Counted from the first letter of the stretch, positions 43,600 through 52,543 are shown. The stretch is 64,000 nt of DNA from Aristaeella hokkaidonensis (GCF_018128945.1 NZ_CP068393.1:2108001-2172000); one strand, 5' to 3'. Translations and numbers: made by a program. The notes: generated from the letters alone by a model not told the origin.

Positions 43600-43908
43600 C
43601 CGGTGACCAACCTCCTTTCACATATACTGACGATGCCGGTTCGTGTTTTTTGCATAATTTCTGAAAAAGTTTTGTGTTGGATACAATCATAGCAAAAAAG
43701 AGCCAAGACGGCTACAAAAAAACGGCACAAGCAGTGACAGAGGGACAGACTTTCAGTCACATTCTTTTCAAGAACAGTGACAGACAGTCAGTCCCTGCAG
43801 TCACACTTCTGCCGCTTCTTCGTTGCGGGTGTTGTTGTTTAAGTAAATATCATTTTTAAGTCTTAAGTTTTAAGTCTTAAGTTTTCATTTGAAGAAGGAT
43901 TGTTATTC
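43600..43908. other. Gene-free stretch with palindromic and AT repeats
   Basis: Upstream of the sigma gene. It holds GTGACAG-family repeats at about 43731-43806 (GTGACAGAGGGACAG and GTGACAGACAGTCAG) and a TTAAGTCTTAAGTTTTAAG repeat at 43856-43885. No coding frame is supported. Confidence 0.65.
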
Positions 43909-45303
43909 TCAATCCTTCTTCTGCAGGTCTTCCATTACTTTCTTTTCATCATACGCCACCAGCAGCACCGCGCCCAGCACGCAGAACACCACCGCGGCCA
44001 CCGCCACGATCCGCAGGCCGATGGGAGACGCGGTCAGGTCGTTGCTGGTCAGGTCCTGCGTGGTGCCCAGCACTGCCAGGGAGGTGAACACCAGCATGGC
44101 CACGGACTGGCCGAACTTCATCGCAAAGGTGCGGGCAGCGAAGAACATGCCTTCCCGCTTTTCCCCGGTCAGCAGCGCGTCCTGCTCCGCCACATCCGCC
44201 ACGATGGCCTGGGGAATAATGCCCAGCAGCGCCATGGGGAAGGCGGCGATGATCACGATCAGCACGCCGGGGACGATTCCCGTCAGGCCCGGCACCACAC
44301 CGATCAGCGCGGTGACCAGGTAAGCCAGTGCCAGGCCGAGGAAGCCGATGATGACCAGCTTCTTCTTGCCCTGTTTAGCCACCAGCTTGGAAACGAACGG
44401 ATAGAAGCAAGCGGACAGCACAGTCATTGCGCCCAGGAATACCGTCGTGTAGAACTCATTCAGCTGCATGGAAACCTTCACGAAGAAGGGCAGGCCCGTC
44501 TGGAACAGCGTCAGGCCGATCCAGTAGGCCACGTCAGAGGCTGCAAAGCGGCGGAAGTTCCTGTTTTTGAAGGTGTTGGACAGGCTCTTCAGGGCGTTGC
44601 TTTCGCTGGGCTCCGCGTTCACAAAGTCCTTTTCCTTCAGCTTGAAGCAGGGCACCAGCATGCAGACGAGCGCCACCGCCGCCAGCACAATGAACAGGAT
44701 CCGATAGCTCCAGGCATAGCTGACAGCAGACTGGAGGAAGGAAGCGAACACAAAGGGCAGGTAGGCAATCAGCGTGCCGAAGAAGAAGGTCAGGGAGATC
44801 GCCGTGGAGATGTACATCCGGTCTTCCTGTGTTTTGCCGAACTCGGAGATCAGCGCGTTATACGGCGTACAGTACATGGTCATGAACAGGTAGAAGAGGA
44901 TCAGGAAAACAAAGATCCAAACGATGTTGATCGTGCTGATCGCTTCCACCGGTGCGAAGAACACCAGGATGGTGATCACCGCAAAGGGAATGGCCGCCCG
45001 CTGCATAAAGGGAATGCGCCGGCCCTTCGGGTTCCGGCTCCGGTCAGAGAGGGAGGCAATCCAGGGGTCCGTCACCGCGTCAAAGATCCGGCAAAAAAAG
45101 GTGATCAGGCCGAGCACCGTCAGCACGCCGAAGATCACCAGGCCCGTCGGCACATAGAACTTCGCGCCCACGTCCACCGAGCTCTGCGTCGGCAGGTAGA
45201 AGGTCACAAGCCAGGTGTTGATGATGCCGCTGAGGATGGACCAGCCCAGCTGGCCAACCGCAAAAATCCACATTTCCTTTTTTGTCAGACGTCTGGTTTT
45301 CAT
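43909..45303 (-). CDS. GPH-family (melibiose-type) sugar:cation symporter
   Basis: A 464-residue integral membrane protein with about 12 hydrophobic segments. The N-terminal FFCRIFDAVTDPWIASLSDRSRNPKGRR is the signature loop of the glycoside-pentoside-hexuronide symporters (MelB, UidB, XylP), containing the conserved D-x-x-x-D-P and the basic cluster after helix 2. It should import a glycoside or oligosaccharide with Na+ or H+. No glycosidase or regulator is adjacent, so the substrate cannot be inferred. CAGGAAG precedes the ATG. Confidence 0.92.
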   Translation of the reverse strand: MKTRRLTKKEMWIFAVGQLGWSILSGIINTWLVTFYLPTQSSVDVGAKFYVPTGLVIFGVLTVLGLITFFCRIFDAVTDPWIASLSDRSRNPKGRRIPFMQRAAIPFAVITILVFFAPVEAISTINIVWIFVFLILFYLFMTMYCTPYNALISEFGKTQEDRMYISTAISLTFFFGTLIAYLPFVFASFLQSAVSYAWSYRILFIVLAAVALVCMLVPCFKLKEKDFVNAEPSESNALKSLSNTFKNRNFRRFAASDVAYWIGLTLFQTGLPFFVKVSMQLNEFYTTVFLGAMTVLSACFYPFVSKLVAKQGKKKLVIIGFLGLALAYLVTALIGVVPGLTGIVPGVLIVIIAAFPMALLGIIPQAIVADVAEQDALLTGEKREGMFFAARTFAMKFGQSVAMLVFTSLAVLGTTQDLTSNDLTASPIGLRIVAVAAVVFCVLGAVLLVAYDEKKVMEDLQKKD

Positions 45304-45413
45304 ACTGTCTTCCTGCTTTCTATATGGTTTTGAACTGTTGGTAACAGTATAGCATAAAGACAGGACGACAGGGCGGGCACGGCATGAAAAATACTGGATA
45401 CAGGGAGAACCGC

Positions 45414-45452
45414 AAAAGTGGACACTGGGGACTGTCCCCAGTGTCCACTTTT
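45414..45452. repeat. GTGGACAC-family palindrome after a membrane-protein gene
   Basis: AAAAGTGGACACTGGGGAC and GTCCCCAGTGTCCACTTTT are exact complements. The palindrome touches the stop of the gene at 45451 and probably serves as its terminator. Confidence 0.88.
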
Positions 45453-46014
45453 ACTTATTCAGCAGGCTCCGGATGTTTTTCCGGAGTTCCCCGATCTTTT
45501 CCGTTTCCCCGTTCATCATTTCCAGGGTTCTGTGCTTGCGGATATACTCATCCGCGTCCTTGTATTTATCGCTCAGCTTATACTTCCGCCAGAGGATCCA
45601 GATGCTCACGGCATTCTTTTCCTTTTCCATTTCCTCCAGGAAGGAGCGGACAGACTCCCATCGCTCGTCATCCGGATCCTCCGTGGCCGCAAAGGCCTTC
45701 TCCTGGGCGGCAGCCAACGGATTCAGGTCCGCGCAGATTTCCTTCACGCCTGCCTCAACACTCGTCAGCCGGTCCGACAGATCACCGAAGACGTACAGGA
45801 GCAGGCCCGTGATCCAGCTGAAAACCGGGCCCATTATGAGAGCCGCAACACCCCAAATAATCGCACTGTACCCGGTGGCCTGGGTTTCGTAATAATCTGT
45901 CATCTCAATTCCCCTGATAATCATATAGACCCCATAGATGACCGAGAGAATAATCCCGGCCCAGCAGACGAACTTGGCCATCTTTTTCATTTTGCTTCCG
46001 ATGTTTGTAAACAT
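45451..46014 (-). CDS. Membrane protein of unknown function with two transmembrane helices
   Basis: A 187-residue protein from the ATG at 46014 (GGAAGG six bases upstream). Two transmembrane helices (about 14-33, FVCWAGIILSVIYGVYMII, and 47-71, IIWGVAALIMGPVFSWITGLLLYVF) are followed by a charged coiled-coil-like C-terminal region (DRLTSVEAGVKEICADL ... EEMEKEKNAV ... YIRKHRTLEMMNGETEKIGELRKN). No family is recognised. Orientation is opposite to the zinc-ribbon protein gene to the right; the intergenic region contains divergent promoters. Confidence 0.7.
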   Translation of the reverse strand: MFTNIGSKMKKMAKFVCWAGIILSVIYGVYMIIRGIEMTDYYETQATGYSAIIWGVAALIMGPVFSWITGLLLYVFGDLSDRLTSVEAGVKEICADLNPLAAAQEKAFAATEDPDDERWESVRSFLEEMEKEKNAVSIWILWRKYKLSDKYKDADEYIRKHRTLEMMNGETEKIGELRKNIRSLLNK

Positions 46015-46295
46015 GCCCAACCTTCCCTTTTTCAGTTATACCGGTCTCCCCCGGACAAAAGCTTCTCTGCCTATACAGCTGTTTCAACAGGCCAAAGGCC
46101 GCGGGTTTAAACTGTTTTTTGCTGTGTTTTTCATGCGCAGAACAGAAAAAAGCAGAACTGAGAAACGATTTCTTCTGCAAATAGGATACAAAATTATCCG
46201 TACATTTGCAACCTTTTCTCACTTTTGTTATAGTATTGTTAAATATGCAACGGCAGGAAACAACAACCTAAAACCATAACCCCGGAGGCATAACC

Positions 46296-46712
46296 ATGAA
46301 AAACACAAACCCTAAAAATGAAAAAATCGGCAGACTCATCGTGGCCGGTTTCGGCGTCCTCTGGACCACGGCTGCTTTCAGTATTACGGCAGGGTCCCCC
46401 TGGCCGGTAGCCAGGATCGTGTTACCGGCCTTTGGCATACTGTTTACCATCGGTGCTTTGCTGGGGCATAGTTCCGAAAGCAGCAACCCCGACGATGAAG
46501 CAGAAAACACCACCATGGAGTCTCCGGTGGAACAGTTTAATCCCAAAGAGATGGACGCCCCCGGACAAACAGGCAGGAAAGAGTCTCCGATTCAGGCACC
46601 GGCTCCGCAGCCCCGGCAGAAGAAATATGTGTTCTGCCCCTACTGCGGCACCGCACAGGAAGAGGATTACAAAATCTGCGAAAGCTGCGGTGCAGGAAGA
46701 AAAGAAAAGTAA
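46296..46712 (+). CDS. Small membrane protein with C-terminal zinc ribbon
   Basis: A 138-residue protein with GGAGG seven bases before the ATG. It has two hydrophobic helices (about 12-33 and 38-57), a proline-rich linker (APAPQPRQ) and a double-CxxC zinc ribbon at the end (CPYCG ... CESCG). This layout is common in Clostridia membrane proteins of unknown function. A terminator-like hairpin follows at 46717. Confidence 0.75.
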   Translation: MKNTNPKNEKIGRLIVAGFGVLWTTAAFSITAGSPWPVARIVLPAFGILFTIGALLGHSSESSNPDDEAENTTMESPVEQFNPKEMDAPGQTGRKESPIQAPAPQPRQKKYVFCPYCGTAQEEDYKICESCGAGRKEK

Positions 46713-46716
46713 AATG

Positions 46717-46753
46717 AAAGCGGACACTGAAGACATCTTCCGGTGTCCGCTTT
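46717..46753 (+). terminator. Terminator after the zinc-ribbon protein gene
   Basis: AAAGCGGACAC and GTGTCCGCTTT form an 11-bp stem four bases after the stop codon, followed by TTTGC. It is a diverged relative of the GTGGACAC palindromes. The remaining 46754-46998 has no gene. Confidence 0.75.
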
Positions 46754-46998
46754 GCTTATCTGACTTTCAAGCGTGTTTTTATGTCATTTTTTGTGACTGT
46801 TTGCTATACTTCTATGCCGTTTTTCCCGTTCATCTGTAACTCTTTCTCCCCGCTTCATTAAAGTGAAGTACGGAGAAAGAACGAAAGCAGATGAATGCAA
46901 TCCTTTTCAGTTGCACGGTTGTATGATATAATCTATGCAACTCAAAGGTGCATAAAGGATCGGCTTTTTGCAACCGTCTATTGTGGAGGATCGTCAGC

Positions 46999-48084
46999 AT
47001 GACCATGTTGAGAGATTATTTCGTCCAGAATTGGGCTCTCATCCTGGTTTCGCTTGCCTTTTTGGTGTCCCTGCGATCCACGGCCTTCATGGATAAAACC
47101 TTTGCCAAACGCATGACCCTGCTGATCTTCGAAGTGGTGTTCCTTTCCATTTCCGTGTATATCGAGTTCGCACTGGATGACCGGGGCATTGTCTGGAAAG
47201 GCCGGCCGTACCTGATGTTTATCCGGTACAGCGCCACCCCGTTCATCGACGCGCAGGTGCTCTATACTCTGGTGAAAAAGCTCCGGAAAACCATCTTTAT
47301 TCCCGCCATTGTCACAATGGCGATCTGCTTCATTTCCATCTTCACCGGCACCATCACCCGGATACTGCCGGACGGCACGATCCAGTACGGTCCCCTGAGG
47401 CTGCTGCCCTACCTTGTCCCGGGAATCTACGGCTCGCTCATCATTTATATCCTGTACAAGCGCAGCAGCAAGCAGTTCAATGATCTGATCCCCGTCTTCT
47501 TCTTCTCCTTCGCGATGGGCAGCGGGGTTTTCCTGCCCTTCATTTTCGGTCCCATCTTCTCCCATGTCTTCTGTGAGACCATCGCGATTGCGCTGTTTAC
47601 CTACTATCTTTTTTCCATCCAAGGCCTGACAACCAACGATTCGCTGACCAAAGTGCTGAACCGCCAGGCCTGCTATGCTGACATGGAGACCGAGCCGGAG
47701 AAAATAACGGGCATTGTTTCCATCGACATGAACGGCCTGAAGGTCATCAACGACACCCATGGCCATGCCGCCGGGGATGAAGCATTGGCCACCCTCGCGC
47801 TGTGTTTCACCCAGGCAGCCAAAGCCCACCAGTCCGTCTATCGTATCGGCGGGGACGAGTTCCTGATCATCTGCCGGAAATGTACCTTGGATGACGTTCT
47901 CCAGCTGGTCAGGCGCATCCGGAAGAACGTCTCCGAAACAAAATACAGCTGCGCAATCGGATACAGCTGCACAGAGGGCAGCCGGAAGTCCGTCAACGAA
48001 ATGATGAAGGAATCCGACGAAATGATGTACGTGGAAAAAGCCAGCTATTACAAAGTATTCGGCAAGGACAGGAGAAGAAACTGA
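46999..48084 (+). CDS. Membrane GGDEF protein, copy A of a tandem pair
   Basis: A 361-residue protein starting at 46999 (GGAGG nine bases upstream). Seven or so transmembrane helices in the first ~215 residues are followed by a GGDEF domain: SLTKVLNRQACYADM, VSIDMNGLKVINDTHGHAAGDEAL, YRIGGDEFLIIC. The substrate loop and GGDEF are intact, but the I-site position reads KAHQ rather than RxxD, so product inhibition is not expected. It is the first of two adjacent, clearly homologous genes of the same length with matching leader sequence. Confidence 0.9.
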   Translation: MTMLRDYFVQNWALILVSLAFLVSLRSTAFMDKTFAKRMTLLIFEVVFLSISVYIEFALDDRGIVWKGRPYLMFIRYSATPFIDAQVLYTLVKKLRKTIFIPAIVTMAICFISIFTGTITRILPDGTIQYGPLRLLPYLVPGIYGSLIIYILYKRSSKQFNDLIPVFFFSFAMGSGVFLPFIFGPIFSHVFCETIAIALFTYYLFSIQGLTTNDSLTKVLNRQACYADMETEPEKITGIVSIDMNGLKVINDTHGHAAGDEALATLALCFTQAAKAHQSVYRIGGDEFLIICRKCTLDDVLQLVRRIRKNVSETKYSCAIGYSCTEGSRKSVNEMMKESDEMMYVEKASYYKVFGKDRRRN

Positions 48085-48125
48085 GAACCGCAAAGCGGTT
48101 GTCAGTTGTGGGGGGGATCGTCAGC

Positions 48126-49211
48126 GTGTTAATGCTAAGGGATTATTTAGTCCAGAACTGGGCCCTGATCCTGGTGTCTCTGGCTTTTTTGATATCTCTT
48201 CGCACAACAGCCTTCCTGGATAAATCCTTTGCCCGCCGCATGTTTTTGCTGATCTTTGAAGTCCTGATCCTTTCCATTATTGTGTTTATCGAATTTGAGC
48301 AGAAAGACCTGGGGATCATATGGAAAGGCAGGCCTTACCTGATATTCATCCGGTACAGCGCAGGGTCTCTTCTTGAGGCACAGGTTCTTTATTCCCTGGT
48401 AAAGAAGTATCCGCGGATCATCTTTATCCCCGCTATCATTACAGCGGTGATCTGCTTCATCAGCATTTACACCGGCATCATCACCCGGGTGCTGCCGGAC
48501 GGCTCGATCCAGAACGGCCCACTGAGGCTGCTCCCTTTCATTGTTCCGGGAATCTATGGCTGTTTCATCGTTTATTTCCTGTACAAGCGCACCAACAAGC
48601 AGATCAACGATCTTTTTCCGGTAGCCTTCTTCTCCCTCGCGCTGGGCAGCATGGTGATCCTTCCCTTCTTCATCAGGCAGGCCTACTCCCAGATTTTCTG
48701 CAAGACCATCTCGATCGCACTGTTTGCCTACTACCTGTTTTCTATCCAGAACCTGACCAGAATAGATTCGCTGACCGGCGTCCTGAACCGCCAGGCCTGC
48801 TACGCTGAGCTGGAAACCGATCCGGAAGGAATTACCGCCCTTGTTTCCATCGACATGAACGGCCTGAAGGAAATCAACGACACCCACGGCCATGCTGCAG
48901 GAGATGAAGCGCTGACCACCCTGGCGCTGTGCTTCACCCAGGCAGCCAAAGCCCACCAGTCCGTCTACCGCATCGGCGGGGACGAGTTCCTGGTCATCTG
49001 CCGGCAGGGCAGCCCGGAAGAGGTTCTCCAGCTGGTTGAGCGGATCCGGAAGAACGTTGCCGCAACGAAATACAGCTGCTCCATCGGCTACAGCTGTGCC
49101 GGGGAAAGCCGGAAATCCGTCAGCGAGATGATGAAGGAATCCGATGAGATGATGTACGCCGAGAAAGCCCGGCACTATCAGGAGATTGGTGTAGACAGGA
49201 GAAGGAACTGA
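48126..49211 (+). CDS. Membrane GGDEF protein, copy B of a tandem pair
   Basis: A 361-residue paralog of the previous gene. The start is the GTG at 48126, chosen because MLMLRDYLVQNWALIL then aligns end to end with MTMLRDYFVQNWALIL and because the same GATCGTCAGC sequence precedes both start codons. The same transmembrane pattern is present, with GGDEF motifs VSIDMNGLKEINDTHGHAAGDEAL and YRIGGDEFLVIC, and again no I-site. The genes are 41 bases apart and end in similar CGCAAAGCGGTT hairpins, which suggests duplication of a whole unit. Confidence 0.9.
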   Translation: MLMLRDYLVQNWALILVSLAFLISLRTTAFLDKSFARRMFLLIFEVLILSIIVFIEFEQKDLGIIWKGRPYLIFIRYSAGSLLEAQVLYSLVKKYPRIIFIPAIITAVICFISIYTGIITRVLPDGSIQNGPLRLLPFIVPGIYGCFIVYFLYKRTNKQINDLFPVAFFSLALGSMVILPFFIRQAYSQIFCKTISIALFAYYLFSIQNLTRIDSLTGVLNRQACYAELETDPEGITALVSIDMNGLKEINDTHGHAAGDEALTTLALCFTQAAKAHQSVYRIGGDEFLVICRQGSPEEVLQLVERIRKNVAATKYSCSIGYSCAGESRKSVSEMMKESDEMMYAEKARHYQEIGVDRRRN

Positions 49212-49457
49212 GGACCGCAAAGCGGTTCTCAGTTCCAATTCATAATTCACAATTCATAATTCACAATTCATAATTCATAATTGGTGTGGATTCTTTGCTG
49301 AAGATGTTCCGTATATGCTGAAGATTTACATCCCCGGAGGAGATTTCTCCACTCCCTCCGGTCGGTCGAAATGACAATGTGGGCGCAGCGATTATACTCA
49401 TACACCTTGCGTCCGCAGTAAATCTAATTATGAATTATGAATTGTGAATTATGAATT
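49212..49457. repeat. Mosaic of intergenic repeats
   Basis: It contains a CGCAAAGCGGTT hairpin just after the second GGDEF gene, five alternating ATTCATAATTCACAATTC-type AT repeats at 49239-49282, GTCGAAATGACAATG-type repeat material at about 49325-49385 and another AT repeat at 49425-49455. No gene is seen. Confidence 0.7.
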
Positions 49458-49490
49458 TCAAAAGGCATAACGCTTTTGCGTTATGCCTTT
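49458..49490 (-). terminator. Terminator overlapping the end of the YidC-fusion gene
   Basis: AAAAGGCATAACGC and GCGTTATGCCTTTT form a perfect 14-bp stem; the stop codon TAA of the gene lies inside the stem. Confidence 0.85.
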
Positions 49491-51391
49491 TGATTTCTCG
49501 CTTGTACTGCTTTCTTAACCTGATCCAGGATATACCTTCCGCCGACTTCTCCGCTCTTTCCGAAGTTGGCGATGGTCTTTTCCCGGATCTCCCGGATCCG
49601 CTCGCCGTAGCTTTCATCTTCCAGCAGGGTACGGATCTTCTCCGCCAGGCCTTCCAGCGCCTCCGGCTTCACCCGGATGCCCACCTGGTCCCGCAGGGTC
49701 ATTTCCAGCGGCGGCACGGTAATTTTTTCATAGTCCGGGTTGTTGATCTTCGGCGGCGTATCCACAAAGACGCAGGGCCGCTCGGTCACCATCACAAACT
49801 CATAGGCTGTGCCGGACCAGTCGCTGATCACGATATCCGAATCGAAGATCGAGGTGTTCCCGGTAAAGTCCAGCTCGAAGAACAGGTCGCCGCCCTTATA
49901 ATCCTCATACCGCTTCACAATGGCGTTCATCCGGTCGCCGTAGCGCTTCACATACTCCGGATGGGGCCGCACCGTCACATCAAAGCCCTTGCCCAGCAGT
50001 TCCGACAGCATATCGTCGATGCAGCTGTCCAGGATATTGTCCGCCTGCCAGGAAGGGGCGATCAGCACCTTCGGCCGCTCCCGCTTTGTCCGAGGCGTAG
50101 CCTGGTACGCGTCATACAGCTTCTCCAGCTGGCCGTAGCCGCAGGCCACCAGCTCCTGCTCCGGATCGCCGAAGAGCTTCTCCGTCTGCCGGATCTCCTC
50201 AAACTGGAAGTCGCCTACGCACAGGATCGAGTCATAATGCCGCAGGGCGCCGGTGTGCAGCACCATATGGGTGCTCAGCGGATAATGGAACACATAGACG
50301 TACTTAATGTTCTTGCTGTAATAGCTCCGCTTGTACTGGTAGTTGCCCAGGTCGGACATGGTCATGATCATCACGTCCGCTTCCAGCTTCATAAACAGGG
50401 TAATCAGCTTTTTCTGGCCGATATAGTACGGGACGATCCGGTCCTGCTTTTTCGCGATGTCAAAGATCTGGTCGTTGGGATCGCTGGTCACATAGTGGAT
50501 GGTCAGCTTGCTGTTCTCCAGGATCCAGTTCATGATCCGCTCAAAATACTTATAAAAGCCGCTGCCCTCGGAGTAGAACACCAGGTGCTTGTTGCCCACG
50601 GAGAAGAAGCGCTTGTAGTCTTCCTTCTCCCGGTGCTTTTCCTCCCGGCTGCGCACGGTCTCGCTGCCGGTGTCGGTATAGGCGGCCAGTTCCTTCCGGG
50701 ACGCCTCCAGCTCCGCCCAGTCGATCTCCTTTTCCGGCGGCCGGAGCTTGTTCAGCAGCAGCTGCTGGGCAATGGTGAACAGGTTGCTCCAGATCCAGTA
50801 AAAGCCCACGCCGGCCGGCACCGTAAAGCCCAGCACCAGGCTGATGCCCACGGAAACCGCCATGGAGGAGAACTGAGCCGCTTTTCCCTGGCTTGCCTGC
50901 AGCGGGTTCAGCTTGTTCTGGCACAGGCTCAGGATCAGGGCCGCGAGACCGGCCAGCAGCGGAATCAGCAGATGAATGCCGCCTGCGGCGGTGGGCGTTG
51001 CGGACAGATCAAAACCTAAAAAGCGGGTATTCAGATCCGGCTGCCGGAGCCATACGTCCGGATGATAAATGATCTGGACCAGGCCGATCAGCAGCAATAC
51101 CTGAACCGCCACCGGGATCACGGTGGCGAAAGGGCTGTAATGTGCTTTTTTGTACAGCAGTGCCTGTTCATCGGCCACCTTATCCGGGTCGCCGAAATAC
51201 TTAACCTTCAGCCTGTTCACGGCCGGCTCCAGCCGGACCATCTTGATGCCGTTTGCATGCACCCAGAGGCTGACGGGCAGCAGAACCAGCTTTGTCAGGA
51301 GGGTGAACACAATCACAGCCAGGCCGTAATTACCGGTCAGGCTGTACGCAACCCTCATCAGCCACCCCAGCGGTGCGCAGATTATTTGCAT
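49481..51391 (-). CDS. Fusion of a YidC/Oxa1-like insertase domain with a TagB/TagF-like glycerophosphotransferase domain
   Basis: A 636-residue protein. Residues ~1-215 have the five-helix plan of YidC/Oxa1: LLTKLVLLPVSLWVHANGIKMVRLEPAVNRLKVKY with Lys34 at the place of the groove Arg, a PLxxAQ-like hydrophobic core and GVGFYWIWSNLFTIAQQLLL. After a charged linker (~216-260), residues ~265-630 resemble CDP-glycerol glycerophosphotransferases: YYSKNIKYVYVFHYPLS, CGYGQLEKLYDAY, APSWQADNIL, RPHPE (475-479) and DIVISDWSGTAYE (519-531). The latter motifs carry the catalytic and CDP-glycerol-binding residues in the TagF family. It may couple membrane insertion or anchoring to teichoic-acid-like polymer synthesis. 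It follows a small membrane-protein gene by 23 bases. Confidence 0.85.
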   Translation of the reverse strand: MQIICAPLGWLMRVAYSLTGNYGLAVIVFTLLTKLVLLPVSLWVHANGIKMVRLEPAVNRLKVKYFGDPDKVADEQALLYKKAHYSPFATVIPVAVQVLLLIGLVQIIYHPDVWLRQPDLNTRFLGFDLSATPTAAGGIHLLIPLLAGLAALILSLCQNKLNPLQASQGKAAQFSSMAVSVGISLVLGFTVPAGVGFYWIWSNLFTIAQQLLLNKLRPPEKEIDWAELEASRKELAAYTDTGSETVRSREEKHREKEDYKRFFSVGNKHLVFYSEGSGFYKYFERIMNWILENSKLTIHYVTSDPNDQIFDIAKKQDRIVPYYIGQKKLITLFMKLEADVMIMTMSDLGNYQYKRSYYSKNIKYVYVFHYPLSTHMVLHTGALRHYDSILCVGDFQFEEIRQTEKLFGDPEQELVACGYGQLEKLYDAYQATPRTKRERPKVLIAPSWQADNILDSCIDDMLSELLGKGFDVTVRPHPEYVKRYGDRMNAIVKRYEDYKGGDLFFELDFTGNTSIFDSDIVISDWSGTAYEFVMVTERPCVFVDTPPKINNPDYEKITVPPLEMTLRDQVGIRVKPEALEGLAEKIRTLLEDESYGERIREIREKTIANFGKSGEVGGRYILDQVKKAVQARNQKA

Positions 51392-51414
51392 ACTTCTTCT
51401 CTCTTACTCTGATA

Positions 51415-51666
51415 TCAAAGATCTTCCAGGTCGTCACTCTCGTCCTTCGAGACCTCTTCCCGTCCGACCGCCTTGTTGATCTTCTTCTTGGCCTTTCTCC
51501 AGTAAATGGAGAAGCCAGCAGCGATCGCCACCACCAGGCCGATACCCGCCTGGATAATAAAAGTGGTTGTGCTCGGATCAATGTACGCACTGGCCTGGGT
51601 GGGCGTCATCACCATGCAGAACACGCAGTACAGCGTCAGCAGGAATAAAGGAAGGCCTTTTTTCAT
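51415..51666 (-). CDS. Small exported membrane protein, operon partner of the YidC fusion
   Basis: An 83-residue protein from the ATG at 51666 (AAGGAG nine bases upstream; a longer frame to 51690 is less likely). A signal peptide-like N-terminus (LFLLTLYCVFCMVMTPTQASA) is followed by YIDPSTTTFIIQAGIGLVVAIAAGFSIYW, one transmembrane helix with a basic end (RKAKKKINK) and an acidic tail. Small YIDP[GS]T-starting proteins of this type often sit next to surface polysaccharide genes. It precedes the fusion gene by 23 bases, so a role in the same envelope pathway is likely. Confidence 0.75.
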   Translation of the reverse strand: MKKGLPLFLLTLYCVFCMVMTPTQASAYIDPSTTTFIIQAGIGLVVAIAAGFSIYWRKAKKKINKAVGREEVSKDESDDLEDL

Positions 51667-52234
51667 CGTCAATTTCTCCTTCGGGTTCATCTCGGAAACA
51701 ATAACCTTACATATTTTACACTTTTTTGTTGTTCTTTACCAATATTTTCTGTTTTTTTGTTTTCACCCTGCCAGACTTTGGCAGCCTCCGGACAGGGGAC
51801 GGTTTCCTGTTTAATTAATACTTAAAACTTAAAACTTAAAACTGAAAAATGGTGGAGGGATGACTCCGTCATCCTTTGAATGATCCCACACGTTAACATT
51901 GTCATTCTGACCAAGGCCGCATAGCGGCCGCGTGGAAGAATCTCCTCCCCCTTTCACATTTAGGGAACGCGATCGGAACATATCTGCCTGGAAATAGTCG
52001 TACCTCCTATCCGCAACCTCAATCGTCGCACTGCTCCCTTGGAGCAGTCGCATTGCTCGTTTCGGTTGACTCGTTCGGGTCACTTCCTGCTTCGCAGGAT
52101 AGCCCACTGGGCTACCGTTTCCCTCGCTCCCCTCCTACTTCCTACTTCCTATCTCCCACCTGATTTTTGCCAGTTTCTTTCAGGGTATTCTGCCTTTTCC
52201 TCCCTTACGCTGTCAGTGTAAAGGAGGAATCGCC
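51667..52234. other. Long gene-free stretch with several repeats
   Basis: It holds an AAACTTAAAACTTAAAACTG-type repeat at 51823-51846, a GTCATTCTGA...GAAGAATCTCC repeat at about 51896-51970, and a ~125-base repeat at 52009-52132 (listed separately). An AGGGGACGGTTTCCTG fragment of the GTGACAG family lies at 51792. No coding frame is supported. Confidence 0.7.
52009..52132 (+). repeat. ~125-bp intergenic repeat, copy 1
   Basis: It begins TATCCGCAACCTCAATCGTC, passes GCTCGTTTCGGTTGACTCG and ends near AGCCCACTGGGCTACCG. Copy 2 at 56552-56680 is in the same orientation; a partial inverted copy lies at 53061-53127. Confidence 0.8.
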
Positions 52235-52543
52235 ATGGATTACTACAATGCTGAACACTATCCCGACCGCACAGCCGCCGAGGCGATGCAGCATGTGATG
52301 TCCCACCGGGAGGAAGAAGTCTTCGTCCTCAGCGAGGAGGGCTGCCTCCAGCTGATCGAAGCCCTGGTCCGCCTGGCGGTGGAGGATTATCTCCGTGCCC
52401 ACCGGTGCCTGCCCTGCCGCTCTGCCCGGCAGCGGCTGCTGGAGATCGAAGCCTTTTTCCTGTCAGATCACTTCCACAGCCTCACCGGCCTGGACGGAAG
52501 CGCCATCCTGCGGATTGTCCGGAGGGAGGCGAAGAAGGAATGA
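52235..52543 (+). CDS. Hypothetical protein, first of a phage-like pair
   Basis: A 102-residue protein with AAAGGAGG upstream of ATG. It is acidic and helical (ECLQLIEALVRLAVEDYL, CRSARQRLLEIEAFFLSDHF, SAILRIVRREAKKE). No known domain. It overlaps the next gene by four bases (ATGA), and the pair resembles small genes placed before phage late-gene activators. Probably a remnant of an integrated element. Confidence 0.6.
   Translation: MDYYNAEHYPDRTAAEAMQHVMSHREEEVFVLSEEGCLQLIEALVRLAVEDYLRAHRCLPCRSARQRLLEIEAFFLSDHFHSLTGLDGSAILRIVRREAKKE

Noticed and set aside
43900..45333. 477-codon plus-strand open frame opposite the sugar transporter
   Set aside because: The translation is Gln/His/Arg-rich and the minus strand has the GPH signature and 12 helices.
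49451..51019. 522-codon plus-strand open frame opposite the YidC fusion
   Set aside because: It is antisense to recognised domains on the minus strand and lacks a start region.
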